NCBI GenBank assembly: GCA_002413065.1
Contig: DHWH01000015.1
Span: 100,326 to 150,535, forward strand
DNA length: 50,210 nt
Direction of reading: 5' to 3'
From: Patescibacteria group bacterium UBA5187
Lineage (GTDB): Bacteria > Patescibacteriota > Minisyncoccia > Phycocordibacterales > PALSA-1337
Under the pieces are notes generated by a model. The model searched no databases and was not told the DNA's origin. It worked only from the letters and a program-made list of their open reading frames with translations. A program made the position numbers and the translations under genes. Below, one piece after another: positions 16,771-25,868 of this stretch; position 1 is the first letter of the stretch, and the number at the start of each line of letters is the position of its first letter.

Positions 16771-17325
16771 ATGAAACTTAAAACTGTTTGCCAGCCCGGG
16801 ACTGACCCGAATGTCCAAGACCTGATTCAGGTTTGCGAAGAGAAATTACCGGAATTCATGCGGAACGCGTTACCCGACATGAAGATTTCGCTAATCACGA
16901 AACCGCAAATTGATCTGGAAATCCCAATATGCAAGTCGTCCAAGTCGAAGGTAACGACCGATAAAAAGTGGTCGATTGCAGTTGCGCCGCAAGACGCAAG
17001 ATTTCCGACGATTTACATTTACTTTGGCAAGGATAATGATGCCCGGAGCACATACCTGTTCCAAAGGAATCTGCTTTCCGCAATTCTCGAATGCGGCTGG
17101 AGGAAAAAACGCCTTTCAAAAGCCGTGGCAACGGCTCACTGTGAAAGCGGTGTGGAGAAATATACAACTCACACCTTTTTCATCAATGAGCTTCCCCGGC
17201 ATTTGATGAGCGGCGAAAGCTGCGAGTCGGCAGCGGAACTCTCGATAAAGAAGAGATTTCTGCGACATCTCGAAAAAGAATTCGCGGTTAGCATTCCACC
17301 GACCCAAAAGAAAAAAAGATCCTGA
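16771..17325 (+). CDS. Hypothetical soluble protein
   Basis: 184 residues, no signal peptide or membrane helix. Composition is mixed alpha/beta with a basic C-terminus (PTQKKKRS). It contains several Cys (CEEKLPEF, ICKSSKSK, ECGWRKKR, HCESGVEK, ESCESAAE) without regular zinc-finger spacing. A TTGACA lies at 16733-16738, with a poor -10 (TAATGA) 16 nt on. A terminator follows directly after the stop. I do not recognise the family. Confidence 0.7.
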   Translation: MKLKTVCQPGTDPNVQDLIQVCEEKLPEFMRNALPDMKISLITKPQIDLEIPICKSSKSKVTTDKKWSIAVAPQDARFPTIYIYFGKDNDARSTYLFQRNLLSAILECGWRKKRLSKAVATAHCESGVEKYTTHTFFINELPRHLMSGESCESAAELSIKKRFLRHLEKEFAVSIPPTQKKKRS

Positions 17326-17327
17326 CC

Positions 17328-17349
17328 GGCCCACCCTTGGGCCTTTTTT
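17328..17349 (+). terminator. Terminator after the 16771-17325 gene
   Basis: GGCCCA and TGGGCC around CCCT, followed by six T. Only 2 nt after the stop codon. Confidence 0.88.
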
Positions 17350-17450
17350 ATTTATAAAACTAAAAGAGCAGGGTCTGTGAATGATTTCGCCGCATCAATG
17401 GCCTTGAAATGAAAATATTGCCGCGGCGGCATATGTAGTACAATATCCAT

Positions 17451-17828
17451 ATGGACTCATGTATTTTTTGTAAAATTATCCATAAAGAAATTCCGGCGCA
17501 CATCGTATACGAGGATGAAAAGTTCCTTGCCTTTCTCGATACCCGTCCGTTATCGGCCGGTCACAGTCTAGTGATTCCAAAGACGCACTACCGTTGGGTA
17601 TGGGATGTTCCGAATCTAGGCGAATACTTCGAAGTTGCCGGGAAAATTGCCCGCGCTCAACAAAAAGCCTTCTGTCAGGAAAAAATTCTAAGCAGAATCG
17701 TGGGCGATGAAGTGCCTCATGCTCATATTTTGCTGATCCCTGATCCGGAGACGACACAAGGCGATAAAAAAGATTTTGAAATTAATAAGAAAAAATTGAC
17801 CGAGACATTGCGCGCGCAAAGTCATTGA
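17451..17828 (+). CDS. HIT-family nucleotide-binding protein with altered triad
   Basis: 125 residues. HIT proteins hydrolyse or transfer nucleoside phosphoramidates and related nucleotides. The N-terminal CIFCKI zinc-type Cys pair, the DxRPLSAGHSLVIPK strand and the late His cluster define the family. The signature H-x-H-x-H-x-x reads PHAHILLIP: the first His and the catalytic middle His remain, but the third is Leu. Reduced or altered activity is possible. TACAAT (17439-17444) lies 6 nt before the ATG, with TTGCCG 15 nt upstream of it, so the message is probably leaderless. It converges on pgk. Confidence 0.85.
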   Translation: MDSCIFCKIIHKEIPAHIVYEDEKFLAFLDTRPLSAGHSLVIPKTHYRWVWDVPNLGEYFEVAGKIARAQQKAFCQEKILSRIVGDEVPHAHILLIPDPETTQGDKKDFEINKKKLTETLRAQSH

Positions 17829-17845
17829 AACGTTTGGGAATCAAA

Positions 17846-18979
17846 CTATATTTCCGAGGCATTCAACGCCTCAATTCCCGGTAGCGTTCCTTTTGCCAAG
17901 AAATCAAGCATCGCCCCCCCGCCAGTCGAAATAAAAGTAAATGTGTCCTGAAGATTCCCTTCGGCAATTGCGGCCAGCGTGTCTCCTCCGCCAACAATGG
18001 TTTCTATGCCTTGTGCAGTAGCCTCGCTTATAAGTCGGGCCAATCCCAATGTTGCACTCTTATACCCCTCTTCATACAAGCCTAGCGGCCCATTCCATAG
18101 TATGCAACGCGCTTTGCTAATTTCTGCTTTTAACATTTCAAGAGTTTGAGGGCCGGAATCCAATATCTTATCTATTTTCAAAACTCCGTCAGCCGGTTTC
18201 GCTTCATTATGTTGGTTGAGTACATCGACAGGCAAAAGAACTTTTGAACTGGCGACGAATTCAGCCACAGGAAGGTTCCCTTTTGAAACAAGCGAGGTTC
18301 CTATCTCATATCCTTTTGCTTTATAAAAATCATTGGCCAAAGCTCCGCCGACAAAGATAGTGTCCGCAATATTCATGAATTTCTGAAGCAACGGCAATTT
18401 GGTTTCGAATTTTGCGCCTCCAAGGATGAATAGGAACGGATGAGCCGGATTAAAAACCTTCGACAAGGCGGCGACCTCTTTTTCAAACTGAATGCCCGCA
18501 TAGCTTGGTAAAAATTTCGGGATTCCGACGATGGAAGCATGTTCGCGGTGCGAAACAGAAAAGGCATCATTCACATATATATCCGCAAACGAGGCTAATT
18601 CTTGCGCAAAATGGGTGTCGTTAGCTTTTTCACCTTCGAAGAAGCGAAGATTTTCCAAAAGAACGCAATCGCCATTCTTGATCTGCACCTCAAGTATTTC
18701 ATGAGCTTTTTTAAAATCTTTTACGAACACGACGGGCTCTCCCATCTTTATCAATTCATCCGCAACAGGCTTAAGCGTCTGATTGGAACCGTCAATTGAC
18801 TCGAGGTGACTTATGAGAATAACTTTCGCGCCTTTCGAACGCAGATAATCGATCGTAGGCAATGTGGACTTGATCCGAAACCCATCTTCAATGACACCGT
18901 TTCGCATAGGCACATTGAAATCAGCGCGTACAAGCACCTTTACGCCTTCAAGAACTTCGATATCGGTTAGAGTTTTCAT
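17846..18979 (-). CDS. pgk: Phosphoglycerate kinase
   Basis: 377 residues from ATG 18979 (a GTG three codons upstream is the alternative). Transfers phosphate from 1,3-bisphosphoglycerate to ADP in glycolysis. The N-terminal RADFNVP motif, ISHLES, ENLRFFEGE, and the C-terminal LWNGPLGLYE and GGGDT nucleotide-binding motifs are all present. It follows tpiA by 23 nt in the same direction, forming a two-gene glycolytic unit. The length is slightly below the usual 390-400 residues. Confidence 0.97.
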   Translation of the reverse strand: MKTLTDIEVLEGVKVLVRADFNVPMRNGVIEDGFRIKSTLPTIDYLRSKGAKVILISHLESIDGSNQTLKPVADELIKMGEPVVFVKDFKKAHEILEVQIKNGDCVLLENLRFFEGEKANDTHFAQELASFADIYVNDAFSVSHREHASIVGIPKFLPSYAGIQFEKEVAALSKVFNPAHPFLFILGGAKFETKLPLLQKFMNIADTIFVGGALANDFYKAKGYEIGTSLVSKGNLPVAEFVASSKVLLPVDVLNQHNEAKPADGVLKIDKILDSGPQTLEMLKAEISKARCILWNGPLGLYEEGYKSATLGLARLISEATAQGIETIVGGGDTLAAIAEGNLQDTFTFISTGGGAMLDFLAKGTLPGIEALNASEI

Positions 18980-19002
18980 AAAGGGCACTATGCGTATTTA
19001 AA

Positions 19003-19785
19003 TTAATTCACTCCGTCCGCCTTCGCCGTATCTACCACCTTCAATAATTCAACAAATCCAGTGACGTTCACGCTTTCACGCCCGACCAGCAACCCATCGA
19101 CTTGTCCGATGGCAATGATATCAGCCGCATTGCGGAATGTGACAGAACCTCCGTATACCACAGGAACTTTCATGGCAGAAGCCTGACCGAACACATCTCC
19201 GAACACTTTTTTTACGAACAGGGACATCTCATATATCTGTTCCGGACTCATGGCTTCCTTGGCTCCTATGGCCCACACCGGTTCGTATGCTAGGACGATT
19301 TCTCGGGCGTATTTTTCTGAGATATTGGCAAACGTATTCCTGATCTGATCCTTCAAAAATTCAAAGTGAGCGCCACCTTCATTGTCACGCGACTTTTCAC
19401 CCACGCACACCACAGGAGTAAGACCGGCTTCGAGAACAGCGCGTATTCTTCGCGAAATCATTTCGTCCGTATCGCCGGCAGCCCTTTCTTCCGAATGTCC
19501 GACGATAACATGCGTCATTCCGATATTTTTGAGCATTGCGGCACTGATCTGGCCTGTGTGGGATCCGCTTTCTTCAAACGAAGCCGTTTGCGCCCCCAAA
19601 TTGAAATTGGGAGTATTTTTCTTTGAAATAAGTGCCGCCGCAAAAATAGATGGCGGACATATGACCACGTCGGTCTGAACAAGTTGGGCCGCGGCTGTAC
19701 GAGTTTTTCTCGCTATTCGCCTTGCATCTTCCAGCGTAGCCGGATTCATTTTCCAATTTCCTACAATGAGTTTTCTTTGGATCAT
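19003..19785 (-). CDS. tpiA: Triosephosphate isomerase
   Basis: 260 residues. Interconverts dihydroxyacetone phosphate and glyceraldehyde 3-phosphate. Landmarks are GNWKMNP (substrate Lys), VGHSEER (catalytic His; most species have GHSERR), LAYEPVWAIG (catalytic Glu and loop 6) and YGGSV plus GLLVGRES (phosphate binding). TACAAT (19798-19793) lies 7 nt before the ATG, so the start is well placed and the message probably leaderless. pgk follows. Divergent from the pilin cluster. Confidence 0.97.
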   Translation of the reverse strand: MIQRKLIVGNWKMNPATLEDARRIARKTRTAAAQLVQTDVVICPPSIFAAALISKKNTPNFNLGAQTASFEESGSHTGQISAAMLKNIGMTHVIVGHSEERAAGDTDEMISRRIRAVLEAGLTPVVCVGEKSRDNEGGAHFEFLKDQIRNTFANISEKYAREIVLAYEPVWAIGAKEAMSPEQIYEMSLFVKKVFGDVFGQASAMKVPVVYGGSVTFRNAADIIAIGQVDGLLVGRESVNVTGFVELLKVVDTAKADGVN

Positions 19786-19861
19786 ACGTAGTATTGTAGC
19801 GCAAAAGGTTATCAGAGAGAACCTGTTGTGAGTAATACTCTATTACTGCTAAAATACACGT

Positions 19862-20335
19862 ATGAAAATATCTCTCCAAACCTCTCGCGCTTTCACTCTT
19901 ATCGAAATCATCACTGTCCTCTCGATTTTTGTCATTCTCTTTACGATAGGAACATACGCATTCATAAATACTGGGAATCGTCAGCGACTTAACACGGCTG
20001 TAGACTCTATAACTTTCAAACTTGAAGAAATGAAAGCGAATGCGATAAGCGGAAAAGGCAATACCAATTTTGGCGTTAAATTCAATGCGAATTCATATGT
20101 ATCATTCAGTGGTGCTTCATTCAGCACTTCCGGTCCAAACAATGTAACCTACCCCGTTAGTGGTAATTTCACTCTTTCCAACACCATTCCGGGACCAGAT
20201 GACGCAATCATATTCGCACGAATAACCGGCACACCGAACACAACAGGGGACATTACGCTAACGGACAGCAAAGACCCTACACATCCCGCAACCATTACCA
20301 TAGGCAGTCTTGGCGACATCAGTGTGGTAAAATAA
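19862..20335 (+). CDS. Type IV pilin-like protein (class III signal, GspH/PilE-like)
   Basis: 157 residues. A short basic leader SRA precedes FTLIEIITVLSIFVILFTIG, the prepilin-peptidase motif with Glu at position +5 and the hydrophobic N-terminal helix. The rest is a beta-rich head. First of four pilin-like genes on the plus strand facing pilC and pilB. TAAAAT lies 6 nt before the ATG. It could be a major or minor pilin; the head carries no Cys pair. Confidence 0.88.
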   Translation: MKISLQTSRAFTLIEIITVLSIFVILFTIGTYAFINTGNRQRLNTAVDSITFKLEEMKANAISGKGNTNFGVKFNANSYVSFSGASFSTSGPNNVTYPVSGNFTLSNTIPGPDDAIIFARITGTPNTTGDITLTDSKDPTHPATITIGSLGDISVVK

Positions 20336-20341
20336 TCACAT

Positions 20342-20827
20342 ATGAGAGCATCTTCGCAATCGCAAGGTTTCAGCGTAATTGAAATCGTAATAGCTTCAGC
20401 TATCATCGTCACAGTCGTCTCGGCTGCGGCAGCCGCATGGCAGGCCTATCTCAAAATTTCCAACACTGCCGCACGCAACACGGAGGCCTCGTTATTCTCC
20501 GTAGAAGCTGCGGAAGCATTGCATATTATGCGGGATCAGAGTTGGTCATCAAAAATAGTACCGCTTGCCCTGAATACTGCGTATCAACTCTATTGGAACG
20601 GCGCGCAATATCAGGCGACGACTTCACAAATCCTGTTGCAAAGCCAGTTTGTCAGAACGATGACACTTTCCTCTATCATGCGCGATGGAAACAGCAATAT
20701 CGTTTCATCCGGAGGTACAGTGGATTCAAATGCCCGAAAGATAAACATTTCCGTATTCCTGGTCGGAGCGACATCGAGCCCAATCATGCAAACTGAGATG
20801 TTACTTCACAATATATATGCCAATTAA
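20342..20827 (+). CDS. Type IV prepilin-like minor pilin
   Basis: 161 residues. Leader MRASSQSQG then FSVIEIVIASAIIVTVVSAA, a prepilin cleavage site with Glu at +5. Starts 6 nt after the previous gene and overlaps the next by 11 nt, so translation is probably coupled. The head domain ends with TEMLLHNIYAN. Minor pilin initiating complexes of PilV/GspI type have this size; the subclass is not certain. Confidence 0.85.
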   Translation: MRASSQSQGFSVIEIVIASAIIVTVVSAAAAAWQAYLKISNTAARNTEASLFSVEAAEALHIMRDQSWSSKIVPLALNTAYQLYWNGAQYQATTSQILLQSQFVRTMTLSSIMRDGNSNIVSSGGTVDSNARKINISVFLVGATSSPIMQTEMLLHNIYAN

Positions 20828-21332
20828 TAAAAGACAACGAGGGTTCACTCTGGTCGAGACGCTGGTATACGCGGCAGGACTTGTCATTTTGCTGGGAGCA
20901 ATGACAGGATTTCTTTATTATATGTATGACTGGTATCGCACTGTCACTATCGCCCCCCGCAACGATCGTGTAGGCGTAGTTTTGGTCGACCGCATTGCCC
21001 GTGATATCCGGGCCAGTGCGTCCATCAATGTCGCTTCGAGCGTTTTCAGCACGACATCAGGTGCGATTTCAGTGACATCCACCGCAACTCCAGTCGCCAC
21101 CACGACAACCATCACCCTCAGCAATGGACGCATTACATATAAAATAAATAGCGGCTCGGTTCAGTATCTTTCACCGCCTGATGTAACAGTTTCCTCCTTG
21201 TACATGACCCAAATCACTACGGCAATATCCACGGCCGTTAAGATAGATGTAGAACTTTCATATTCGACCCGGGCAGGAATTCAAAAGCGAACATACACGG
21301 GTCTTGCCATTTTGCGACAGTCATATCATTAA
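20817..21332 (+). CDS. Type IV prepilin-like protein (PilW/GspJ-like)
   Basis: 171 residues. KRQRG-FTLVETLVYAAGLVILLGAMTG is a clear prepilin leader and N-terminal helix with Glu at +5. The body is Thr/Ser-rich (TTTITLSNGRITYKINSGS) and beta-structured, like PilW/GspJ minor pilins. It overlaps the preceding pilin by 11 nt and its stop is 1 nt before the start of the next gene. Confidence 0.85.
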   Translation: MPINKRQRGFTLVETLVYAAGLVILLGAMTGFLYYMYDWYRTVTIAPRNDRVGVVLVDRIARDIRASASINVASSVFSTTSGAISVTSTATPVATTTTITLSNGRITYKINSGSVQYLSPPDVTVSSLYMTQITTAISTAVKIDVELSYSTRAGIQKRTYTGLAILRQSYH

Positions 21333-21333
21333 C

Positions 21334-22626
21334 ATGATTAGAAAAGTAACTACACAGCGCGGCTATATCATCATCCTTCACACCGTACTTTTTTTGGCTA
21401 TAACAATCGCAGTAGTGATTGGCGTATTGAATCCGATCTTATCAAGTTACAAAGCGGTTCAGGCATTCATGCGCTCCGGACAGGCATTCGTGGCTGCCGA
21501 TAGCGGTATGGAAGAAGCCGTGTATAGAGTTAAAAACGGGTTGCCTATTCCAGCCTCATTCACATTGAATCTGTCGACTGCCAGTACGACGATCACCATA
21601 GTGGATACTGCTACCGGAAAAAAGATTGTCGATGAAGCTTCAACGACTGAGTTCGCAAGGCAGATAGAAGTCAATCTCGTCAAAGGGACGGGAGCGTCAT
21701 TTCATTACGGCATACATGCCGGCAGAGGCGGTTTTTCCATGAAAAATAGTTCCAGCATAACCGGCAACGTATTTTCAGGCGGACCGGTAACAGGAGCTGG
21801 AAACATAATTCGTGGCGACGCCGTTTCTACCGATGCTGCCGGACTCATTTACGGTGTTCATACAACAGGTTCGGCATATGCTCACACTATTGGAAGTAAT
21901 TCCGCCGGCACACTCATCGATGCCAATGCCTACTACACCAACGAAAATGGCACGGTTACTGTGAGCGGAATAAGTTACCCTGGAAGTTCTGACCAAGCGT
22001 ACGTGCCTCCGCCTATTTCAGATGCCCAAATCCATTCATGGGAAAGCATTGCGGCAAACAAAGTAACTGCAACATGCGAAAATGGCAAATACGTCATAGA
22101 CGAAGATAAGGCTATAGGCCCAATGAAGATACCTTGCGACCTTGAAATCACAGGTTCGAGTATTGCCACAATCACGGGACATATTTGGGTTACGGGAAAT
22201 ATTGATATGAAAAACAGCTCTGTCATCGCAATGTCTCCGGATTTAGGGAGCTCGAACGTCGCCATCATTGCGGACAATCCGAATGCCTCGACTACAAGCG
22301 GAATCATAACCATCGGTCAAAGCAGCTCCTTCCAATCATCCGGATCCGTAGGTTCATATGTCTTTATGATTTCCCAAAATGGCAGCACTGAGAATGGCGG
22401 ATCGACCAATGCCATCAATGTCGGACAAAGCGCCTCCGCACTTATCGCTTACGCAATTCACGGACAAATGAGTTTGGGGCAAAGCGTATCCCTCAAAGAG
22501 GTTACCGCTTACAAAATTGCCCTGACCAACTCTGCAAATATAACGTATGACAGCGGTTTGAGCAGCGTTCTCTTCTCTTCCGGACCAAGCGGCGGATATA
22601 ATCTAGCTACGTGGATAGAGTTTTAA
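21334..22626 (+). CDS. PilX-like pilus assembly protein with long beta-rich domain
   Basis: 430 residues from ATG 21334 (an upstream in-frame start lies within the previous gene). An N-terminal helix (YIIILHTVLFLAITIAVVIGVL) lacks the canonical Gly-Phe-Thr-x-x-Glu of pilins but is followed by FVAADSGMEEAVYRVK, the motif seen after the N-terminal helix in PilX-type proteins. About 300 residues of repeated beta segments rich in Gly, Ser and Asn follow (GGFSMKNSSSITGNVFSGG, then TGHIWVTGNIDMKNSSVIAM), resembling right-handed beta-helix turns. Possibly a tip adhesin or scaffold of the pilus. Ends overlapping pilC tail to tail by 4 nt. Confidence 0.75.
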   Translation: MIRKVTTQRGYIIILHTVLFLAITIAVVIGVLNPILSSYKAVQAFMRSGQAFVAADSGMEEAVYRVKNGLPIPASFTLNLSTASTTITIVDTATGKKIVDEASTTEFARQIEVNLVKGTGASFHYGIHAGRGGFSMKNSSSITGNVFSGGPVTGAGNIIRGDAVSTDAAGLIYGVHTTGSAYAHTIGSNSAGTLIDANAYYTNENGTVTVSGISYPGSSDQAYVPPPISDAQIHSWESIAANKVTATCENGKYVIDEDKAIGPMKIPCDLEITGSSIATITGHIWVTGNIDMKNSSVIAMSPDLGSSNVAIIADNPNASTTSGIITIGQSSSFQSSGSVGSYVFMISQNGSTENGGSTNAINVGQSASALIAYAIHGQMSLGQSVSLKEVTAYKIALTNSANITYDSGLSSVLFSSGPSGGYNLATWIEF

Positions 22627-23843
22627 ATAGCATTCACCAACGCATACATAGGCTGAATCATTGAGATTGCGAAGAATCCAACTGCCGCACCGATCACGAT
22701 CATGAGGAACGGCTCGATGATAGTAGACATATCTTTTGTCCGCTGATCGATATCTTCTTCATAATATCGCGCCACCCCGAGAAGCATTTCTCCGGTTTTT
22801 CCTGTTTCCTCACCGACTGAAAGCATTTCTGAAAAGAAAACCGGATACAGCTTGCCATATTCATTGAACACCTTTGACATCGGATCACCTTTTTTGATCG
22901 CGACCGCCGCTTTATCGAGCACTGAACGGAAATGCACATTTTGCACGACATTTTTTGTGATCATGACCGCTTCAACCACATCGACGCCGGCGCCAAGCAA
23001 AGACGAGAGCGTTCTGGAAGTACGGGCGGTATTTACTTCCTGAACAAGAGAGCCGATAACGGGCAAATGCAGGATGAGCATATGAAATAGCTTCTTCCCT
23101 GCTAAGCGGCGTGACCACCACCAGAATGCACCCGCAACAATGATGACACCGAGAGCAACAAATAATCCGTCATGTTGAATAAGGTTGCTTAGATTGAGAA
23201 TGATTTGTGTCGTAAAAGGCAATTGCACTTTGAGTTCCGTGAACGTCTTCAAAAGTGTAGGGATAACGAAGATGAACATTAAAATCGCGATGATGATCAT
23301 GGCCGTGACAATGACAGCCGGATACATGAGAGCCCCTCGGATGCGGCGTTCCAGATTATGGGTGCTGTCCAATTGAACAGCTATGACTTTGAGTGATTCC
23401 GCCAGTGTTCCCGACTGTTCGCCGGCATGAACCATGGAAACAAATATTGATGGAAATACTTTAGGGTGTTTTGTCAAGGCATCCGCGAAGGTTGCGCCGC
23501 GGTTCACGTCATTTTCAAGTTCTATGATAATGGCTTTGAGCGATGCATCGTGTGTCTGGCGTTCGAGGACCGACAAGGCGCGTGAAAGTGCCAAACCGGC
23601 TTCAAGCATCGAACCCAGGTTACGCGCAAAATTGATTCTTTCAATAGGTTTGACGTGCTTGGAAAGCGCAGTGAACGATATGTTCAGGTGCAAACCGCGG
23701 GACGTTTTCTTTTCCTGCAGCGAAACGAGCTCATCACCGCTTTCACGGATCATGCGATAGAGTTCGTAGCGATCTTCCGCATCATGATCCGCGGAATATA
23801 TTTCTCCGGAGGATTTTTTAGCTTTATATGTAAAATGGGACAT
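22623..23843 (-). CDS. pilC: Type IV pilus inner-membrane platform protein PilC
   Basis: 406 residues. Polytopic platform of the type IV pilus (T2SF/GspF family, two repeats). Repeat one around 70-190 has NFARNLGSMLEAGLALSRAL and the FADALTKHPKVFPSIFVSMVHAGEQSG motif. Repeat two around 275-395 has LSSLLGAGVDVVEAV and the parallel FFSEMLSVGEETG. Three membrane helices are at about 170, 225 and 380. TATACT lies 7 nt before the ATG. pilB lies 59 nt upstream in the same direction. Four GTATAA repeats occupy that gap. Confidence 0.95.
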   Translation of the reverse strand: MSHFTYKAKKSSGEIYSADHDAEDRYELYRMIRESGDELVSLQEKKTSRGLHLNISFTALSKHVKPIERINFARNLGSMLEAGLALSRALSVLERQTHDASLKAIIIELENDVNRGATFADALTKHPKVFPSIFVSMVHAGEQSGTLAESLKVIAVQLDSTHNLERRIRGALMYPAVIVTAMIIIAILMFIFVIPTLLKTFTELKVQLPFTTQIILNLSNLIQHDGLFVALGVIIVAGAFWWWSRRLAGKKLFHMLILHLPVIGSLVQEVNTARTSRTLSSLLGAGVDVVEAVMITKNVVQNVHFRSVLDKAAVAIKKGDPMSKVFNEYGKLYPVFFSEMLSVGEETGKTGEMLLGVARYYEEDIDQRTKDMSTIIEPFLMIVIGAAVGFFAISMIQPMYALVNAI

Positions 23844-23851
23844 TTATATAA

Positions 23852-23880
23852 GTATAAAGTATAACGGTATAAATGTATAA
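23852..23880. repeat. Four GTATAA repeats between pilB and pilC
   Basis: GTATAA occurs at 23852, 23859, 23867 and 23875, 7-8 bp apart. On the pilC strand these read TTATAC. The first supplies the TATACT box 7 nt before pilC. They may be multiple -10 boxes or a binding array. Confidence 0.55.
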
Positions 23881-23902
23881 GGCATGAATAACGATATTTT
23901 GC

Positions 23903-25654
23903 CTATTCCGAAACTACCCTCAGCACCTCTTCAACTGTCGTAAGACCCTGAACGCATTTGAATATGCCGTCTTCAAGCATAGTGAGCATTCCCTCTTTCT
24001 TTGCCTGCACCTCCAATTCACCGGATGTCGCATTTTTCATTATAAGATCTTTGATCGTCTGTGACATAACGAGAACTTCATGCAAACCTACGCGTCCTTT
24101 GAAACCATCATTCTCGGTGGTTGCATGCGGCTTCCAGAATGAAACTGCACTCCAGTCATCTCCTGGCTTAACAAGTTTTTCTTCTTTAAGCGCCTCGAGC
24201 ACGCGCTTAAGATCAACTATTTTTTCAAGCTGTGAAAATTCAGCACGAGATAACTTGTATTGCTCTTTATCGTCCGTTAGACGGCGTACGAGGCGCTGTC
24301 CGATAACAATATCCAGTGTTGATACCAATAAAAATGCTTCGACTTTCATATCAAGCAAACGTGGAATAGCTCCTGCGGCGGAATTTGTGTGCAACGTCGA
24401 GAGTACGAGGTGTCCTGTCAAAGAGGCATTCACTGCCAAAGCTGCGGTTTCTCCGTCACGGATTTCTCCCACCATGATGATATCCGGGTCCTGACGAACT
24501 AGGGTGCGTATTCCTTGTGCAAAAGTAAAACCAATTTCCGGCCTCACCTGTGTCTGATTGATGCGGGCCATCTGATATTCGATAGGATCTTCGATTGTAG
24601 AAATATTCACATCAGGTTTGTTCAAAAGATCCAACATTGTATAGAGAGTGGTCGTTTTTCCTGATCCTGTCGGTCCTGTGGTCAATATCATTCCTGTCGA
24701 TTGCTTCAAGGCTTTATGAATACGTTCCAAGCTTGCACCATGGAATGTGAGATACTCGAGAGTAAATCCGGAAACATCTTCTCGCAAAAGACGCATGACG
24801 ATCTTTTCACCATAATACGTTGGCAAAATAGACACACGGAATGAAACTTTTTCATTGTTCAAATCTATTTTGAAACGACCGTCCTGTGGGAGACGTTTTT
24901 CATCCAATTTGAGGTTCGATAATACTTTGATGCGGGCAGATACGGATGGTCCGGCCTGTTTTGGCAAAACCATGGCATCATGCAAAAGACCGTCAATACG
25001 GTAACGTACCAACACTTGTTCTTCCATCGGTTCTATATGTATATCGGAAGCATTTTGCAGAACAGCATGTTTTATAAGCGTATCTACGATGCGAACAACT
25101 GGCAGATCTTCTGCAATTTTCTTCAAATCAGCTTCAGAAGAAGGTCCACCTCCATTTTCTTCCGAAATCATCTTCATCGTCTCTGTTTCTTTCTGAATGA
25201 TGTCGCCAAATTCGGCTTTGAGACTTTTTTGATACTGCACGAGCACGTTTTTCACCGAGTCGGCATCGGTCAAACGAGGCATGATCTTGAGGTTTACTTT
25301 CTTTTTGATGAAATCGATAGCAGAAAGGTCATTCACATCGAGCATGGCAACTTCCAATGTCGTATCGGTCTTCTTGAAAGCGACAATATTGTGGCCACGA
25401 GCAATAGGTTCAGGGATAAGTGAAAGGGTTTCAAAAGGAACCTTTTTGCCTTTGAGGTCCACGAACGGGATACCGATCACATATGCCTGCATGCGGCGTA
25501 GATTGTCACTAGTGGTCTTGCCAGTAGTGACAAGAACATCTCCCAAGCGTTTATTGCTCTTTTCACTTTCAATTTTTGCACCCTCAAGGTCCTCCTTGGA
25601 GACGAGTCCGGAGTCGAGAATGAATTTGTATAACTGAGCGTCTTCGACGAACAT
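23903..25654 (-). CDS. pilB: Type IV pilus extension ATPase PilB
   Basis: 583 residues. Hexameric ATPase that powers pilus extension. An N-terminal GspE/MshEN domain (about 1-150) precedes the core, with Walker A GPTGSGKTTTLYT (about 328-340), the Asp box IEDPIEYQ, Walker B RQDPDIIMVGEIRDGETA and the His box TGHLVLSTLHTN. The usual zinc-binding tetracysteine (CxxC...CxxC) before the final GRVGLHEVL segment is absent; the region instead reads FWKPHATTENDGFKGR with no Cys. pilC follows in the same direction. No PilT or PilD is in the window. Confidence 0.95.
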   Translation of the reverse strand: MFVEDAQLYKFILDSGLVSKEDLEGAKIESEKSNKRLGDVLVTTGKTTSDNLRRMQAYVIGIPFVDLKGKKVPFETLSLIPEPIARGHNIVAFKKTDTTLEVAMLDVNDLSAIDFIKKKVNLKIMPRLTDADSVKNVLVQYQKSLKAEFGDIIQKETETMKMISEENGGGPSSEADLKKIAEDLPVVRIVDTLIKHAVLQNASDIHIEPMEEQVLVRYRIDGLLHDAMVLPKQAGPSVSARIKVLSNLKLDEKRLPQDGRFKIDLNNEKVSFRVSILPTYYGEKIVMRLLREDVSGFTLEYLTFHGASLERIHKALKQSTGMILTTGPTGSGKTTTLYTMLDLLNKPDVNISTIEDPIEYQMARINQTQVRPEIGFTFAQGIRTLVRQDPDIIMVGEIRDGETAALAVNASLTGHLVLSTLHTNSAAGAIPRLLDMKVEAFLLVSTLDIVIGQRLVRRLTDDKEQYKLSRAEFSQLEKIVDLKRVLEALKEEKLVKPGDDWSAVSFWKPHATTENDGFKGRVGLHEVLVMSQTIKDLIMKNATSGELEVQAKKEGMLTMLEDGIFKCVQGLTTVEEVLRVVSE

Positions 25655-25717
25655 AATTGGTTATATTGTAGCAGATAGACATAGCAATTAGAATCGAGTC
25701 CAGGGCAAATAGGCTAC

Positions 25718-25746
25718 TTGTACTTACCTTAAATATGATGTATACT
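25718..25746 (+). promoter_or_regulatory. Promoter of nusA
   Basis: TTGTAC (25718-25723), 17-nt spacer, TATACT (25741-25746). Gives a leader of about 115 nt with a 9-bp hairpin. Confidence 0.5.
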
Positions 25747-25758
25747 ATTCCCATCTGT

Positions 25759-25781
25759 AAGTTCGCCCGACCGGCGGACTT
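25759..25781 (+). promoter_or_regulatory. Hairpin in the nusA leader
   Basis: AAGTTCGCC pairs with GGCGGACTT (one G-U) around CGACC, just after the predicted transcription start. No T run follows, so it is not an attenuator by itself. A role in nusA control is a guess. Confidence 0.4.
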
Positions 25782-25868
25782 ATTTGTTAAAAGAATCGTA
25801 TATAGGTTAGGAGAGCCTGGTATAGATAGCAGTAGACAATTTAATAACAGCAAATAACAATTACATAT

